This document shows positions 47,513 through 56,753 of a stretch of DNA of 64,000 bases, piece after piece (position 1 is the first letter of the stretch; every line of letters begins with the position of its first letter). The position numbers and the translations under genes were made by a program. The stretch comes from Acanthamoeba castellanii str. Neff. Lineage: Eukaryota; Discosea; Longamoebia; Acanthamoebidae. Location: positions 124,001 to 188,000 of the forward strand of contig NW_004457313.1 of NCBI RefSeq assembly GCF_000313135.1, written 5' to 3'. The notes below the pieces were generated by a model. That model saw only the letters and a program-made list of their open reading frames with translations, was not told the DNA's origin and made no database searches.

Positions 47513-49879
47513 CTACACGTGTTGGTTCGGCTCGCTGTGGCCCTCCTCTTCTTCCTCGCTTACCCAGTGGCTCTTGACCTCGCTGAAGAGCGAACGCTCG
47601 GGACCGGTGAGGATGTAGCTCCGCAGCTCCTCGTCGGCCATGTCGCTCTCGCCGAGCTCCTCCGAGTGGGAGACCGGCGGGAAGACCTCGGCCAGGTTCT
47701 CGCCCAGCTCGTAGCTGCCATCCAGGATGAGCGCCTCGCTCACGCCCAGTAAGAGGCAACGCTCGATCTTCCAGTCCTCCTCGTCGAGCTCCTCCTCCTT
47801 CTTGATCGGTTGGCTCACCTCGCCTTCGCTCTCCACCTTGCAAGGCTTCGGCTCGCGCTTTCGCTTCCTGCTGGCCGCTCGGCCGCGCTGGATGGGTGAC
47901 GGCTGCTCGGCGTACACCATCTGCACAGGTGTAGTTGGTTCGACCTCCCTCTCGAGCTTGACCGGAAAGAGGTCCGGAAGCACCAGCCCCTCGGCCTTGA
48001 TCTTCTCGCCCGTCGCTCCCAGCACCTGCATGGCCTTGGGAGATTTCTTCAGCAGCAAGGCGAGGCGCTGTTTGGCCTTCACGAGCTTCTCCCTCCTCCG
48101 CTGTCGTCCCGCCTGAGTGTGCAGCAAACAAGAAGACGATGGTGAGCGTCAGCTTCCTTAAAGTGCGGTGCAAGCAAAGAAGCGTCGCAGAGCTTACCTC
48201 AGCGACTGTGAAGGAGCGAGGGTCGACGATGCCGATCTGCGATTTCGCCTTCAATTTGATTGTGGCCTCGTCCAGTCTCATAGAAGGAGTAGTCGTCGTG
48301 GTTATCGAAGTCGAAGTCGCCTCGACCCCGTCGGCAGTAGACTCCTGCCTCTCGCGCTCTCGCTGTGCGTGCTCCTCCATTAACACCCGAGTGACCTCCT
48401 CCTTCTTGGCGTCGGTGATACATGCCGTCGCCTTGATAATCTGATCGGCAAAGTGATGCAGGTTCTGCCTGTAGCACACGCGCAGAGCGGCATCTATCAG
48501 ATCGCTATTACCATGCAGGGGAATGCTATTGGGCTGATGAAGGGCATCGGCAGTACCTGGTCACCGTGCCCGACGGAAAGGGAAGATACTCATCGGCGCA
48601 GCGAATCATAGCCTTCTTCAGTTCGGCGACTCTCTCCTTAACGGTTCTTAATTTGACATCAGGGTGCATCATCAGCTGCGGGCCTACGAAAGCCGTGGAT
48701 GTAGCGCATTAGTACTGGTAGCTTTGCCCTAGGCGCTAAGCTGAGAGGCATAGCCATAGAATGAGGGTGGAGGCAACGAACTGATCTTGATCTTGGAAAA
48801 CTCGGCAGCCAGCATAACGGAGGCCAACGCTACGCCGGCCCTCACCCTGCCTTCCATAATCCATTCCTTGTCTGCTATGTACTCGAGTATCGCAATGGCC
48901 AAGTTGCGGAGAGCCTTGCGTTCCTGTTGGAGGAGCAGAGGGCCACGTTAGCGACGGTTTCCTGATCTACGATGCAGAAGGAGATCATACCGGCGTGGAA
49001 AGTTTGAGCTTGCTCACGGCTGGTTCGATGAAGAGGATAGGATCGACTTCATGGTTGCCGATATTCAAGTGTCGCTTCATCTGCGTGAAGGACTTGCCGA
49101 CCGCGTATGGACCTTCGCCCACAGCCATCTGCATGGAGAACGCGACAGTGATGTGAGAGTGCGTGAGTTCCGAAGTGCAGAGCATCGAGGACGATAACAG
49201 TTCCGGGGTAAACGAACCGCGACAGTGCCAAGCGTGACAGGCTTCTCCTCTTCTCTGCACACGGCGTAGATGATGGCACCGGCGAGAGGCTTGACGCGAC
49301 TAAGAACGGAATTGTGGTGTAGCTCCTTCTCTCTGCTCCTCTTCTCGAGGCCCTTTCGCTTCTTCCTCTCCTCCTCGGTCTCCGCGTTCTGCATCGCATC
49401 TGCGTCCTTCCGTTGCCTTTTGTAGTGCCTCTTGCTATCGTCCAGAAAGCCAAGCACTTGCCCCATGATGTAGCACATGCGCCGCCTGGAGTTGCTCCCA
49501 AGGCCCAGTTGCGGACCCACGTTGTCAAAGATGCGTGTCATGGCATCCTAAGATGAGGGAAGTGAAGGAGGGTCACAAGAAGACATGGCGCGCAGGGTCG
49601 GTTTGGGGTGGGTACCTGCCGACTCTTGGCCCGAACGGCGGAAGAGAGAATGTGGCTATGTATGCCGCCTCCGTATATCAAGTGGCCTTCACCGTTGTCG
49701 CCCACCCCAACGAAGGTGCCAGACGATTGGTTGATGATTGCTCCCGAGGTAAGGACCTGCTTCTCGCCCTCCTCGACCAATTCCAGGGTTGCGTCCAGGA
49801 CCCAGCCACATCCCATGCACACCAAGCCCTCCCCGTCCACCTGCTCAGCACCGGCATGGCCGCAGTGGCGGCACTCCAT
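47513..49879 (-). CDS. BRF1: Transcription factor IIIB subunit Brf1
   Basis: The start MECRHCGHAGAEQVD opens a TFIIB-type zinc ribbon, CRHC then CMGC, with the B-reader region after it. Cyclin-like folds follow in several exons (RRRMCYIMGQVLGFLDD, LAGAIIYAVCREEEKPVTL, RNLAIAILEYIADK, VALASVMLAAEFSKI). The C-terminal Brf1 homology block DMADEELRSYILTGPERSLF followed by W..E separates it from plain TFIIB. Brf1 joins TBP and Bdp1 at tRNA and 5S promoters and recruits RNA polymerase III. Multiple short introns are present; middle exon borders (48480-49000) are less certain. The N-terminal exon is in frame to LSSAVRAKSRQ before a GTACC intron. Confidence 0.88.
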
Positions 49880-50043
49880 CCTCTATGTTTGTTTTTCTTC
49901 GCGCGTTCGCTTTTTCTCTATTTATTTGCCATTCCCGAGCTGATGGAATGCGAAAAATGCAAGAATTATTTTTTTGAATTGTTTTTGTATTTTTGAATAA
50001 AAGGACTAAAATACTGTGGCGAGATGAGCTGCTTCGTGTCCGC

Positions 50044-51447
50044 TTAGAAGTTGAGCTTCTTGGGCGCCTCCCAGAGGAAGTCGGGGTCGTTGCGGCCGAA
50101 GTGACCGTGGTAGGCGGTCTTCTCGTAGATGGGCCTCCTGAGCTGGAGATCGTTGATGATCTTGCCAGGGCGAAGGTCGAAGTTGGACTTGATGATGGCG
50201 AGGAGATCCTCGTCGGTGCGGCCACCCTGGGCGGTACCGTAGGAGTCGACGAAGACGGAGAGGGGGTGCGAGACACCGATGGCGTACGAGACCTGCACGA
50301 GGGCGCGGTTGGCGAGGCCGGCGGCGACGAGCGACTTGGCGATCCACCTGGCGGCGTAGGCAGCCGAGCGATCGACCTTGGAGGGGTCCTTGCCGGAGAA
50401 GGCACCACCACCGTGGGCGCCCCAACCACCATAGGTATCGATGATGATCTTGCGGCCAGTGAGACCGGCGTCACCCTGGGGACCACCGATGACGAACCTG
50501 CCGGACGGGTTGAGATGGAAGATGGTCTCGGCGTCGAGGAGGTGAGCGGGAATGCTGGGCTTGATGACCTCCTCCATGAGACCCTTGCGGATCTCCTCGT
50601 TGGTCACGTCCTCGGAGTGCTGGACGGAGATGACCACGGTGTGGACGCGGAGGGGGATGAGGGTGCCGTTCTCGTTCCTGTACTCGACGGTGACCTGGGT
50701 CTTGGCGTCGGGGCGCATCCACGAGAGGATGGAGTTGTTCCTGACCTCGGTCATCCTCTGGCAGAGGCGGGTGGCGAGGACGTGGGTCATGGGCATGAAC
50801 TCGGGGGTCTCGTTGGTGGCATAGCCGAACATGTGGCCCTGATCACCGGCACCGAGGTCGTCATCGGAACGGCCGACGTGCACGCCCTGAGCAATGTCGG
50901 GGCTCTGCTGCTCAATGGCAACGAGGATGTTGCAGGTCTTGTAGTCGAAACCTGCGATTGATTACATCGGAAAAGCGAAATTAGAAATTAATTTTGGCCG
51001 GAAATGAAAATTGACGTTCGACGGTTGGCGGCGGTGTTAGCTTACCGATCGAGGAATCGGTGAAGCCGATCCTCTTGACGGTCTCACGGATCACCTTCTG
51101 GTAGTCGAAGGACGACTTGGTGGTGATCTCGCCGAACACCATCACCATTCCGGTCTTGCTGGCGGTTTCGCAAGCGACCTTGCTGTAGGGATCGTTGGCA
51201 AGGCAGGCATCCAGGATGGCATCCGAGACCTGATCGCAGAGCTTGTCTATTATTATTATTCGCAGCGGAATCCAACGTTAGTCTTGCCTTTAGCACCAAT
51301 CTCAACTCTCATCTTCCAAAATTGAAATAATCGCGGGGAGAATCGACGATCCTCTCCCGCCGGTAGGTGAGAAACTGAGAGCCGCGTACCAGGGTGGCCC
51401 TCCGACACACACTCGGAGGTGAAGAGGAAAGTCTTGGAGGAAGCCAT
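50044..51447 (-). CDS. S-adenosylmethionine synthetase
   Basis: The start [19 protein letters not shown] is the conserved N-terminus. Next come [44 protein letters not shown] and [16 protein letters not shown], hallmark loops for ATP and polyphosphate binding, and the protein ends WEAPKKLNF. It makes SAM from methionine and ATP, feeding the methyltransferases seen elsewhere in the window. The first exon is short and ends at the GHP/DKLCDQ join; most of the protein (50044 to about 50951) is one long exon, fewer introns than neighbours, as is common for highly expressed genes. Confidence 0.97.
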
Positions 51448-52043
51448 GTGGAAGGGATGTGGTGTTTGGACTGAGACAGCAGAGGTGGACTGGACACGCG
51501 CCGAGAAGACAAAGAAGCAAAGACAGGAGTTTGCCCCTATTATTCTTTTTCTCAGCCAATCAGCGGCGCTGTATGATTGTTTTTTCCGTCCCACCAAAAC
51601 GCCGGACGCAACCGGTTCGAGACTCTCGGAAGCGACGTCCTCCGGCGAACGGAGGCAATGAGGATAGTTGCGGCCAGCCCTTATGTCGCCATAGGCTCCT
51701 GGGCCTACAACCGGAAAACGAACCCGAAGACCACCCTCGCCGGCGGCCAGCAGGCTTGGGGCAATCTCAGCAAAGCAGTGCGGGCTAACGGCTGTCAAAG
51801 TCCGTGGGCAGGCGACGTGGCCCAGAAAAAACGGGAAGAGGTTGAACGCCACAAGCCTCTTCAACTCCTGTGCCCGCCGTAGCTGGCGTTCTCTGTTGCC
51901 TCACCAACAAATGGTTGCTCGCCGTTTTGTCCTCAGCGTGGGGTTGGGTGGTGCGCGGGTGCCGGTGCCTGTTCGCGTACTGCAGGCTCTTTCCTTTTCT
52001 CTTTTCGCTGAATGTTGATGAAGGAGGGAGAGAAACGAGCGAT
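51448..52043. promoter_or_regulatory. Upstream region of the SAM synthetase gene
   Basis: About 600 bp between the LYR-like gene stop and the SAM synthetase start, both minus. It contains no credible ORF. It should hold the promoter of the SAM synthetase gene. I identify no specific motif. Confidence 0.4.
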
Positions 52044-52436
52044 TTATTCTTCGCTTGGTGTGACGACGTAGCGAATGTCTCCTCCTTCCTTCACCATGCC
52101 GAATTTTCGCTTCTGTCGGATGATCTTGTCCTCCACCGCAGCCAATTCGACCTCGCCTTGCCGGAGCAGGTAGTCGATTTCGCTTGGCTTCTTCTCATCC
52201 ATGCGATCCCTGAAGAGGGTGCGCACGTTGTCCTTGCACGCCTCGATCAAATTTTCCCTCTTCTGCGCAACTTGCTCGATTTCAAGAATCTTCTCTCGCG
52301 ATACGCCATGCGAGGTCAATTCGCGGACCATCTCCGTTCGCATGAACTCGCGCACTCCTGGAGAGTCCACATACGGTCCGGCAAGACCGATCGCACGCTT
52401 GTACAACCGCAACACATCCGCTCTTCGGGCGTTCAT
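52044..52436 (-). CDS. LYR-like small protein (probable mitochondrial assembly factor)
   Basis: A single exon of 130 residues starts MNARRADVLRLYKRAIGLAG. The VLRLYKRA segment resembles the LYR tripeptide context with Lys in place of Arg, and an invariant-like Phe follows in VREFMRTEMVREL. These features fit complex-I-LYR proteins, which act with the acyl carrier protein in Fe-S or respiratory-complex assembly. The C-terminal half (IDYLLRQGEVELAAVEDKII) is helical. The gene sits directly beside the tRNA island. Confidence 0.65.
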   Translation of the reverse strand: MNARRADVLRLYKRAIGLAGPYVDSPGVREFMRTEMVRELTSHGVSREKILEIEQVAQKRENLIEACKDNVRTLFRDRMDEKKPSEIDYLLRQGEVELAAVEDKIIRQKRKFGMVKEGGDIRYVVTPSEE

Positions 52437-52531
52437 CTTCGACAAGACACGAAGCCCAAAAACCCACAAAAATACGTCTCTATCATCAAAAGAGGGCAAC
52501 CGCCCTAACAAACACGATGACACCACGCGTT

Positions 52532-52604
52532 GCCTTGCTAGCTCAGTCGGTAGAGCGTCAGTCGCATAATCTGAAGGTCGTGAGTTTGATCCTCACGTGA
52601 GGCA
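52532..52604 (+). tRNA. tRNA-Met(CAT)-like gene with changes at conserved positions
   Basis: The sequence folds as a 73-nt cloverleaf (acceptor GCCTTGC with GTGAGGC, discriminator A). The anticodon loop is CGCATAA, so anticodon CAT is preceded by G instead of the near-universal T at position 33. The T loop reads TTTGATC instead of TTCGATC, changing C56. A second copy at 56607-56679 has the normal bases. A TTTT terminator follows at about 52609. This copy may be a pseudogene. Confidence 0.75.
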
Positions 52605-53358
52605 CTCCCCTTTTGCCACCTATTGCAGTGAGGGTCCTGGCCAAAGTGAAGTGGACAGAAATCTGGTGGTTAGAATGTGCTGTGGAGAAGGATGATTAAC
52701 TTGGCCTATTTGATGTTGCAGTGCACCAAGCCAAGCTGGTGCATGCATGCAAGAGCCTAACCATGGTTCCAGTGTGATTGATTTTCAATCAGCATTGCAA
52801 GACCATTAAACACTTCATGCAAACCCTAACCACTGAGGAACTGCTTACCTTGAGTAGACCCTTCATGTAACCTCTAAGATGCCCCAAATGTGCAGGCTGG
52901 AAGGACCTGTCCAGCAGGGATACTCCAGTTCCATGCCATACTCATGGGTCACTTCATTAATCCCAGCAGCCACATCCCTAATAGGGACCAAGCTACAAGC
53001 TTGGCCATCTGAGCAGCTAGTTGCATTGATGCATTAACAAACTGTGGGTCACTGAGAGTTTGTAGATCCAACTATTTTCAGCCTCATTCTCATAATCAAC
53101 AAAGCCAGACCTTACACACTGGTGACTTGACTACAGTGGTGCAGGTGGAGGTCTTTTTGGGGTTAGTGGTTGTAAAAGAGCTCAAAAAAAAAAAAAAAAA
53201 ACTACATTCAGGCATGCTCAACAGCAGATTGCAAAACAAATAAGTAACATCTTTCTGCCACAATTTTTGCTGGTTGGGGCAGCATTTTTGGTCCCACCCA
53301 CACTGCCATATTTTTCTGTAACACCAATAGTTGTTAGAAGAAAGACTGTATCTCACAG
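52605..53358. other. AT-richer spacer in the tRNA island
   Basis: No ORF of note and no intron-like signals. An 18-A run lies at 53184-53201. It may be remnant transposon sequence, but I see no matching termini. Confidence 0.4.
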
Positions 53359-53591
53359 AAGAAATTTCATTCCACATCATTTATGCACATTGATGGTGTC
53401 CACAGTGGCAAAAAGATATGCAGGTCACACAGGAATTAAACCTGGGCAAAAAAAATATGCATCCGCCGGGAATTGAACCCGGGTCTCCCGCGTGGCAGGC
53501 GGAAATCTTGCCACTGGACCACGGATGCCTTGCTTGCCTGAAGGTCGCTGCCAGCAGGCAAAATGCTCGTTATTTACATTTCAGGATGTCC
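53359..53591 (-). repeat. Arm A of the 233-bp inverted duplication containing tRNA-Gly
   Basis: This segment is the near-identical reverse complement of 56144-56375. Similarity starts at AAGAAATTTCATTCC and ends at GGATGTCC. It extends well beyond the tRNA on both sides. Confidence 0.9.
53458..53528 (-). tRNA. tRNA-Gly(GCC)
   Basis: The minus-strand 71-nt cloverleaf has acceptor GCATCCG with CGGATGC and discriminator A. The anticodon loop is CTGCCAC, giving GCC. The T arm is CCGGGTTCAATTCCCGG. A run of eight Ts follows on the transcribed sense, a good Pol III terminator. Confidence 0.93.
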
Positions 53592-53969
53592 CTGCCACCA
53601 CAATGCAATGCAGGGCAGACTTTGCATTTGCAAAAACTACTATGTACGTGTCTGTACATATATGTACAAAATATCAGCTGGTTGTTTGATGAGAAGTTGT
53701 TTTCCAAAAAAAGCTCCCATTTTTCATATTTTCTGTTTTGACACCTATTGTTTGCTGATTTCTGTACATTTTAGCAATCCAACATGTGGATGGGTTTTTT
53801 GTACAGACCAACTTACCTTTTTTTTAGCTTTTCTGAGCTTTTTCTGCACATATTTCTGAAAACACACAAACACCCATTTATCAACTACAAAATTCACTCA
53901 ACAAACAGAGGCCATTTCTTGCTTTTTTCTGGTGCATAGATTTGTGTTTCATCCAGATGGGAGTAAAAA

Positions 53970-54041
53970 TGATTCCGGCGAGTGTTGATCTCGCGACCTC
54001 AAGCGTGTTAGGCTTGCGTGCTACCGTTGCACCACGGAATC
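53970..54041 (-). tRNA. tRNA-Val(AAC)
   Basis: The minus-strand cloverleaf has perfect acceptor pairing GATTCCG with CGGAATC and discriminator A. The anticodon stem-loop CAAGCCTAACACGCTTG gives AAC. The T loop is ATCAACA, so T54 is changed to A, a mild irregularity. A TTTTT terminator follows. Some other positions (D arm GGTGCAACGGTAGCAC) are normal. Confidence 0.8.
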
Positions 54042-54350
54042 TACTGCCATTGAGCCCAAAAGTTGAGGCGAGGAGAGTGACATGCACAGCTGTGGCAGCT
54101 TGCAGCCAGTACCAACACACTGGGGCAGGACTGGCTGCCATGGCACCTCCACACTCCTGCTGACATTGCTTCCTTCACTCTGTTTTTCTGTATCCACCAA
54201 GAACATTCTTTTTTGCAGGTACTGGATTGGCACCAAGTAAAATGAGGCCCAATAAGACCCACAAGTACAGGACTCTGGTTTGTGCTTTTCGGTGCTTGTT
54301 ATCCAGAATGAATCTGTTCTGCAGCAAATTTGCATTCGGCACATCAGAAG

Positions 54351-54423
54351 TCCCCTGTGGTGTAGTTGGCTAGCATTTCCGCCTGTCACGCGGACGACCC
54401 GGGTTCAAATCCCGGCGGGGGAG
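54351..54423 (+). tRNA. tRNA-Asp(GTC)
   Basis: A 73-nt cloverleaf: acceptor TCCCCTG with CGGGGGA, discriminator G. The anticodon stem-loop TCCGCCTGTCACGCGGA gives GTC. The T arm CCGGGTTCAAATCCCGG is canonical, and a TTTTTTT terminator follows near 54432. Confidence 0.95.
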
Positions 54424-54618
54424 ATCTTCATTTTTTTGCTTGTTCCTCTGGGGGCTTTTTCCCCATGGCCACACCCCAGGTGAACAATTGTCTACATGGT
54501 CAAGGATCCAAAGTGCCCCAAGGGGTACCCCCTACCCAGGTTAAAAATCTTAGCAGGTGAGTTCAAGGTTGGTTTAATCTTGTATTGAAAATGCAGGCCT
54601 TCATTTCCACTTTCTTGT

Positions 54619-55698
54619 AACTTGTGGTAATTTGAAATGAGAGGTCACAAATGACTGTGGAATTTTTGTTGTGCTAAAATCATGTGAGATTTGACATTTT
54701 TGATTTACAGGGCAGTTGAGGGCAGCATGTTGGCCACTGATTATGGAATTGATGGAGGGCATGAAAGCAAAAGCAAGGTGCAGTTTGAGGTTGTTCAAAG
54801 GACTTACACAAAACAAGCAAAGTTCTGATTTTCCAGATAATGTATGTGTACATAATAAACTAAGTATTGGTAGGTCAAACATGTAGTCATTGTGTATGTG
54901 TATGTGATAAAGTAAGTGTCTGGTTTTACAGTTTTTGTTGTTGTGTATGCATAGGTGCAAGTCACCCTGCCATCAGCCATGGCCAACAGCAAGGAACTGT
55001 TGAAGCTCCTGAAGGTGGCAACTGCCCCATTGCATACATGCTATTATCAAAGCCCATTATGCTTTGAAACTGCAGGACATCCTATTGTGTACATGTATAT
55101 GATAGAATGTTTGCTAATTTATGTCCTCCTTGCCCCACAGATCATGTGAAGATGAATGCTGCAACAATTTGATATCAACTGAATGACAAAGAGCAGCTCC
55201 AGGCCACCCTCACAGTGAGCAGCCACCTCCTCAGGAGGCCAAGAAGTAAGAGATGAAGGGCACTCGCCACACTGAGATGTGACAAACAGCCCCTCTGAAT
55301 TGCTTGTGTACAGAATAAAAATTGACTTTTTGTCCAGTTAAATCCCAGCAGCCATGATTTTTCCTTTTATGGTTTCTGTGTGCCAGTGGTTCAGGAAAGG
55401 ACCGAAAAAAACGTGCATAGTCATTATGGACATGGATGCAATAAAGTAAGTGTACCAAAACATGTACATGATAGAAATTGGTCATTCCAGACCTTGACTG
55501 ATGGCCCAGTTACAGCATCATATCTCTCATTATGATGGTATTTTAATCTGCCATTTCTCAAGATGCTCCCAATTTTGTCTTGCTATTCTTAAAATAAAAC
55601 CATTTTTGTGTTGTCAAAACTATTTTTATGAGCTTAAACTGACAAACAAAATCACTTTTCAAAATGACTGGACCTCTCATTTCAAATGACCACAAGTT
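54619..55698. mobile_element. MITE-like element with 28-bp terminal inverted repeats
   Basis: Termini at 54619-54646 and 55671-55698 are inverted repeats matching at 27 of 28 positions (outer bases AACTTGTGG; inner bases ATGAGAGGTC). Immediately outside both ends is TTGT (54615-54618 and 55699-55702), a likely 4-bp target-site duplication. The 1080-bp interior has no transposase-like ORF, so it is non-autonomous. Two diverged direct copies of a segment ending ATAAAGTAAGTGT lie inside (about 54880-54918 and 55414-55453). Confidence 0.65.
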
Positions 55699-55849
55699 TT
55701 GTGTGATTCAAGTTATGTGCTTTTAGGAGATTGAACATTTTCAAATATTAGTCCAGCAAAAACTCAAAAGTGGGTTGAAATGAGTGATAATTAGTGTTTG
55801 GCCACTGTGACCAAAAATAAATCAGCAAGTCAGTGATAGTGTAAGTAAT

Positions 55850-55920
55850 GGGGGTGTAGCTCAGATGGTAGAGCGCTCACTTAGCATGCGAGAGGTAAAG
55901 GGATTGATACCCTTCTCCAA
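55850..55920 (+). pseudogene. tRNA-Ala(AGC) pseudogene
   Basis: The 5' half is a normal tRNA-Ala (GGGGGTGTAGCTCAGATGG, anticodon loop TTAGCAT). The anticodon stem has an A-C mismatch, the T loop is ATTGATA, and the 3' acceptor strand is short by two or three bases and cannot pair fully with GGGGGTG. It is probably not functional, although the A box is intact and a T run follows. Confidence 0.7.
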
Positions 55921-56143
55921 TATTTTTTCTCCAGTCTTTGTTTAAGATGGCAGCTGTTGCTGAGCACAAGGCTGTGCACAAAGTGGTTGTGTTAAGCTGC
56001 AGTTACAGTCTGTTAAACACAAACAAAACAACTAAAAAAACTCAATGATAGTACCAAGTGTGGCTCAAAAGGTAAATGAAGGGCATTAATCTTGGTCAGA
56101 ATTCATGAATGTGAAAGGAGACAACATGGCATTGCAGAGCCAA

Positions 56144-56375
56144 GGACATCCTGAAATGTAAATAACGAGCATTTTGCCTGCTGGCAGCGACCTTCAGGCA
56201 AGCAAGGCATCCGTGGTCCAGTGGCAAGATTTCCGCCTGCCACGCGGGAGACCCGGGTTCAATTCCCGGCGGATGCATATCTTTTTTGCCCAGGTTTAAT
56301 TCCTGTGTGACCTGCATATCTTTTTGCCACTGTGGACACCACCAATGTGCATAAATGATGTGGAATGAAATTTCT
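56144..56375 (+). repeat. Arm B of the inverted duplication containing tRNA-Gly
   Basis: This is the reverse complement of 53359-53591 with only scattered differences, including a shorter T run behind the tRNA. The spacer between arms is about 2.55 kb. Confidence 0.9.
56207..56277 (+). tRNA. tRNA-Gly(GCC), second copy
   Basis: Identical in its 71-nt body to the copy at 53458-53528 but on the opposite strand. A TTTTTT terminator follows. Both copies appear functional. Confidence 0.93.
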
Positions 56376-56473
56376 TTTTTACTTTTCCTTTGAAGGACCA
56401 CATCTTGAACTGAGCCTTCCCAGTAGGGCCTCCCAAACAGTTAATGCCATTAAGTACTATTTAGCATAAATCA

Positions 56474-56556
56474 GGGGTGTAACAGGTGTGTTGCTCAGAT
56501 GGTAGCTTAGCATGCAGGAGGTAAAGGGACCAATATATATACCCTTCTCCTCCAAT
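56474..56556 (+). pseudogene. Decayed tRNA-Ala remnant
   Basis: Fragments of the tRNA-Ala pseudogene at 55850 are recognisable in order: GGGGTGTA, GCTCAGATGGTAG, CTTAGCATGC, GAGGTAAAGGGA and CCCTTCTCC. They are separated by small insertions and a deletion. It cannot form a cloverleaf. Confidence 0.6.
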
Positions 56557-56606
56557 GAACTTTTTTCATGATGGAGGCACCATCCCAGATCACATAACTG
56601 TCACCA

Positions 56607-56679
56607 GCCTTGCTAGCTCAGTCGGTAGAGCGTCAGTCTCATAATCTGAAGGTCGTGAGTTCGATCCTCACGTGAGGCA
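56607..56679 (+). tRNA. tRNA-Met(CAT), elongator type
   Basis: A normal 73-nt cloverleaf: GCCTTGC paired with GTGAGGC, anticodon loop CTCATAA, T loop TTCGATC, and a TTTTT terminator just after. It starts 147 bp upstream of the CCA-adding enzyme start codon. Confidence 0.93.
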
Positions 56680-56753
56680 CTCTCTTTTTCGACCCACATT
56701 CCTGTTTTTCTGCTCCGCGTGGGGTGCTGGCGCCAGCAAAACCAACTTGCAGG

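Noticed and set aside
51870..52508. Plus-strand open frame of about 210 codons
   Set aside because: It is antisense to the LYR-like protein over most of its length and shows no independent domain.
53418..53741. Open frame with a GIEPGSPAWQAEILPLD-like segment, repeated at 56096-56401 on the other strand
   Set aside because: It is the antisense translation of tRNA-Gly. The apparent conservation comes from the inverted tRNA duplication, not from a protein.
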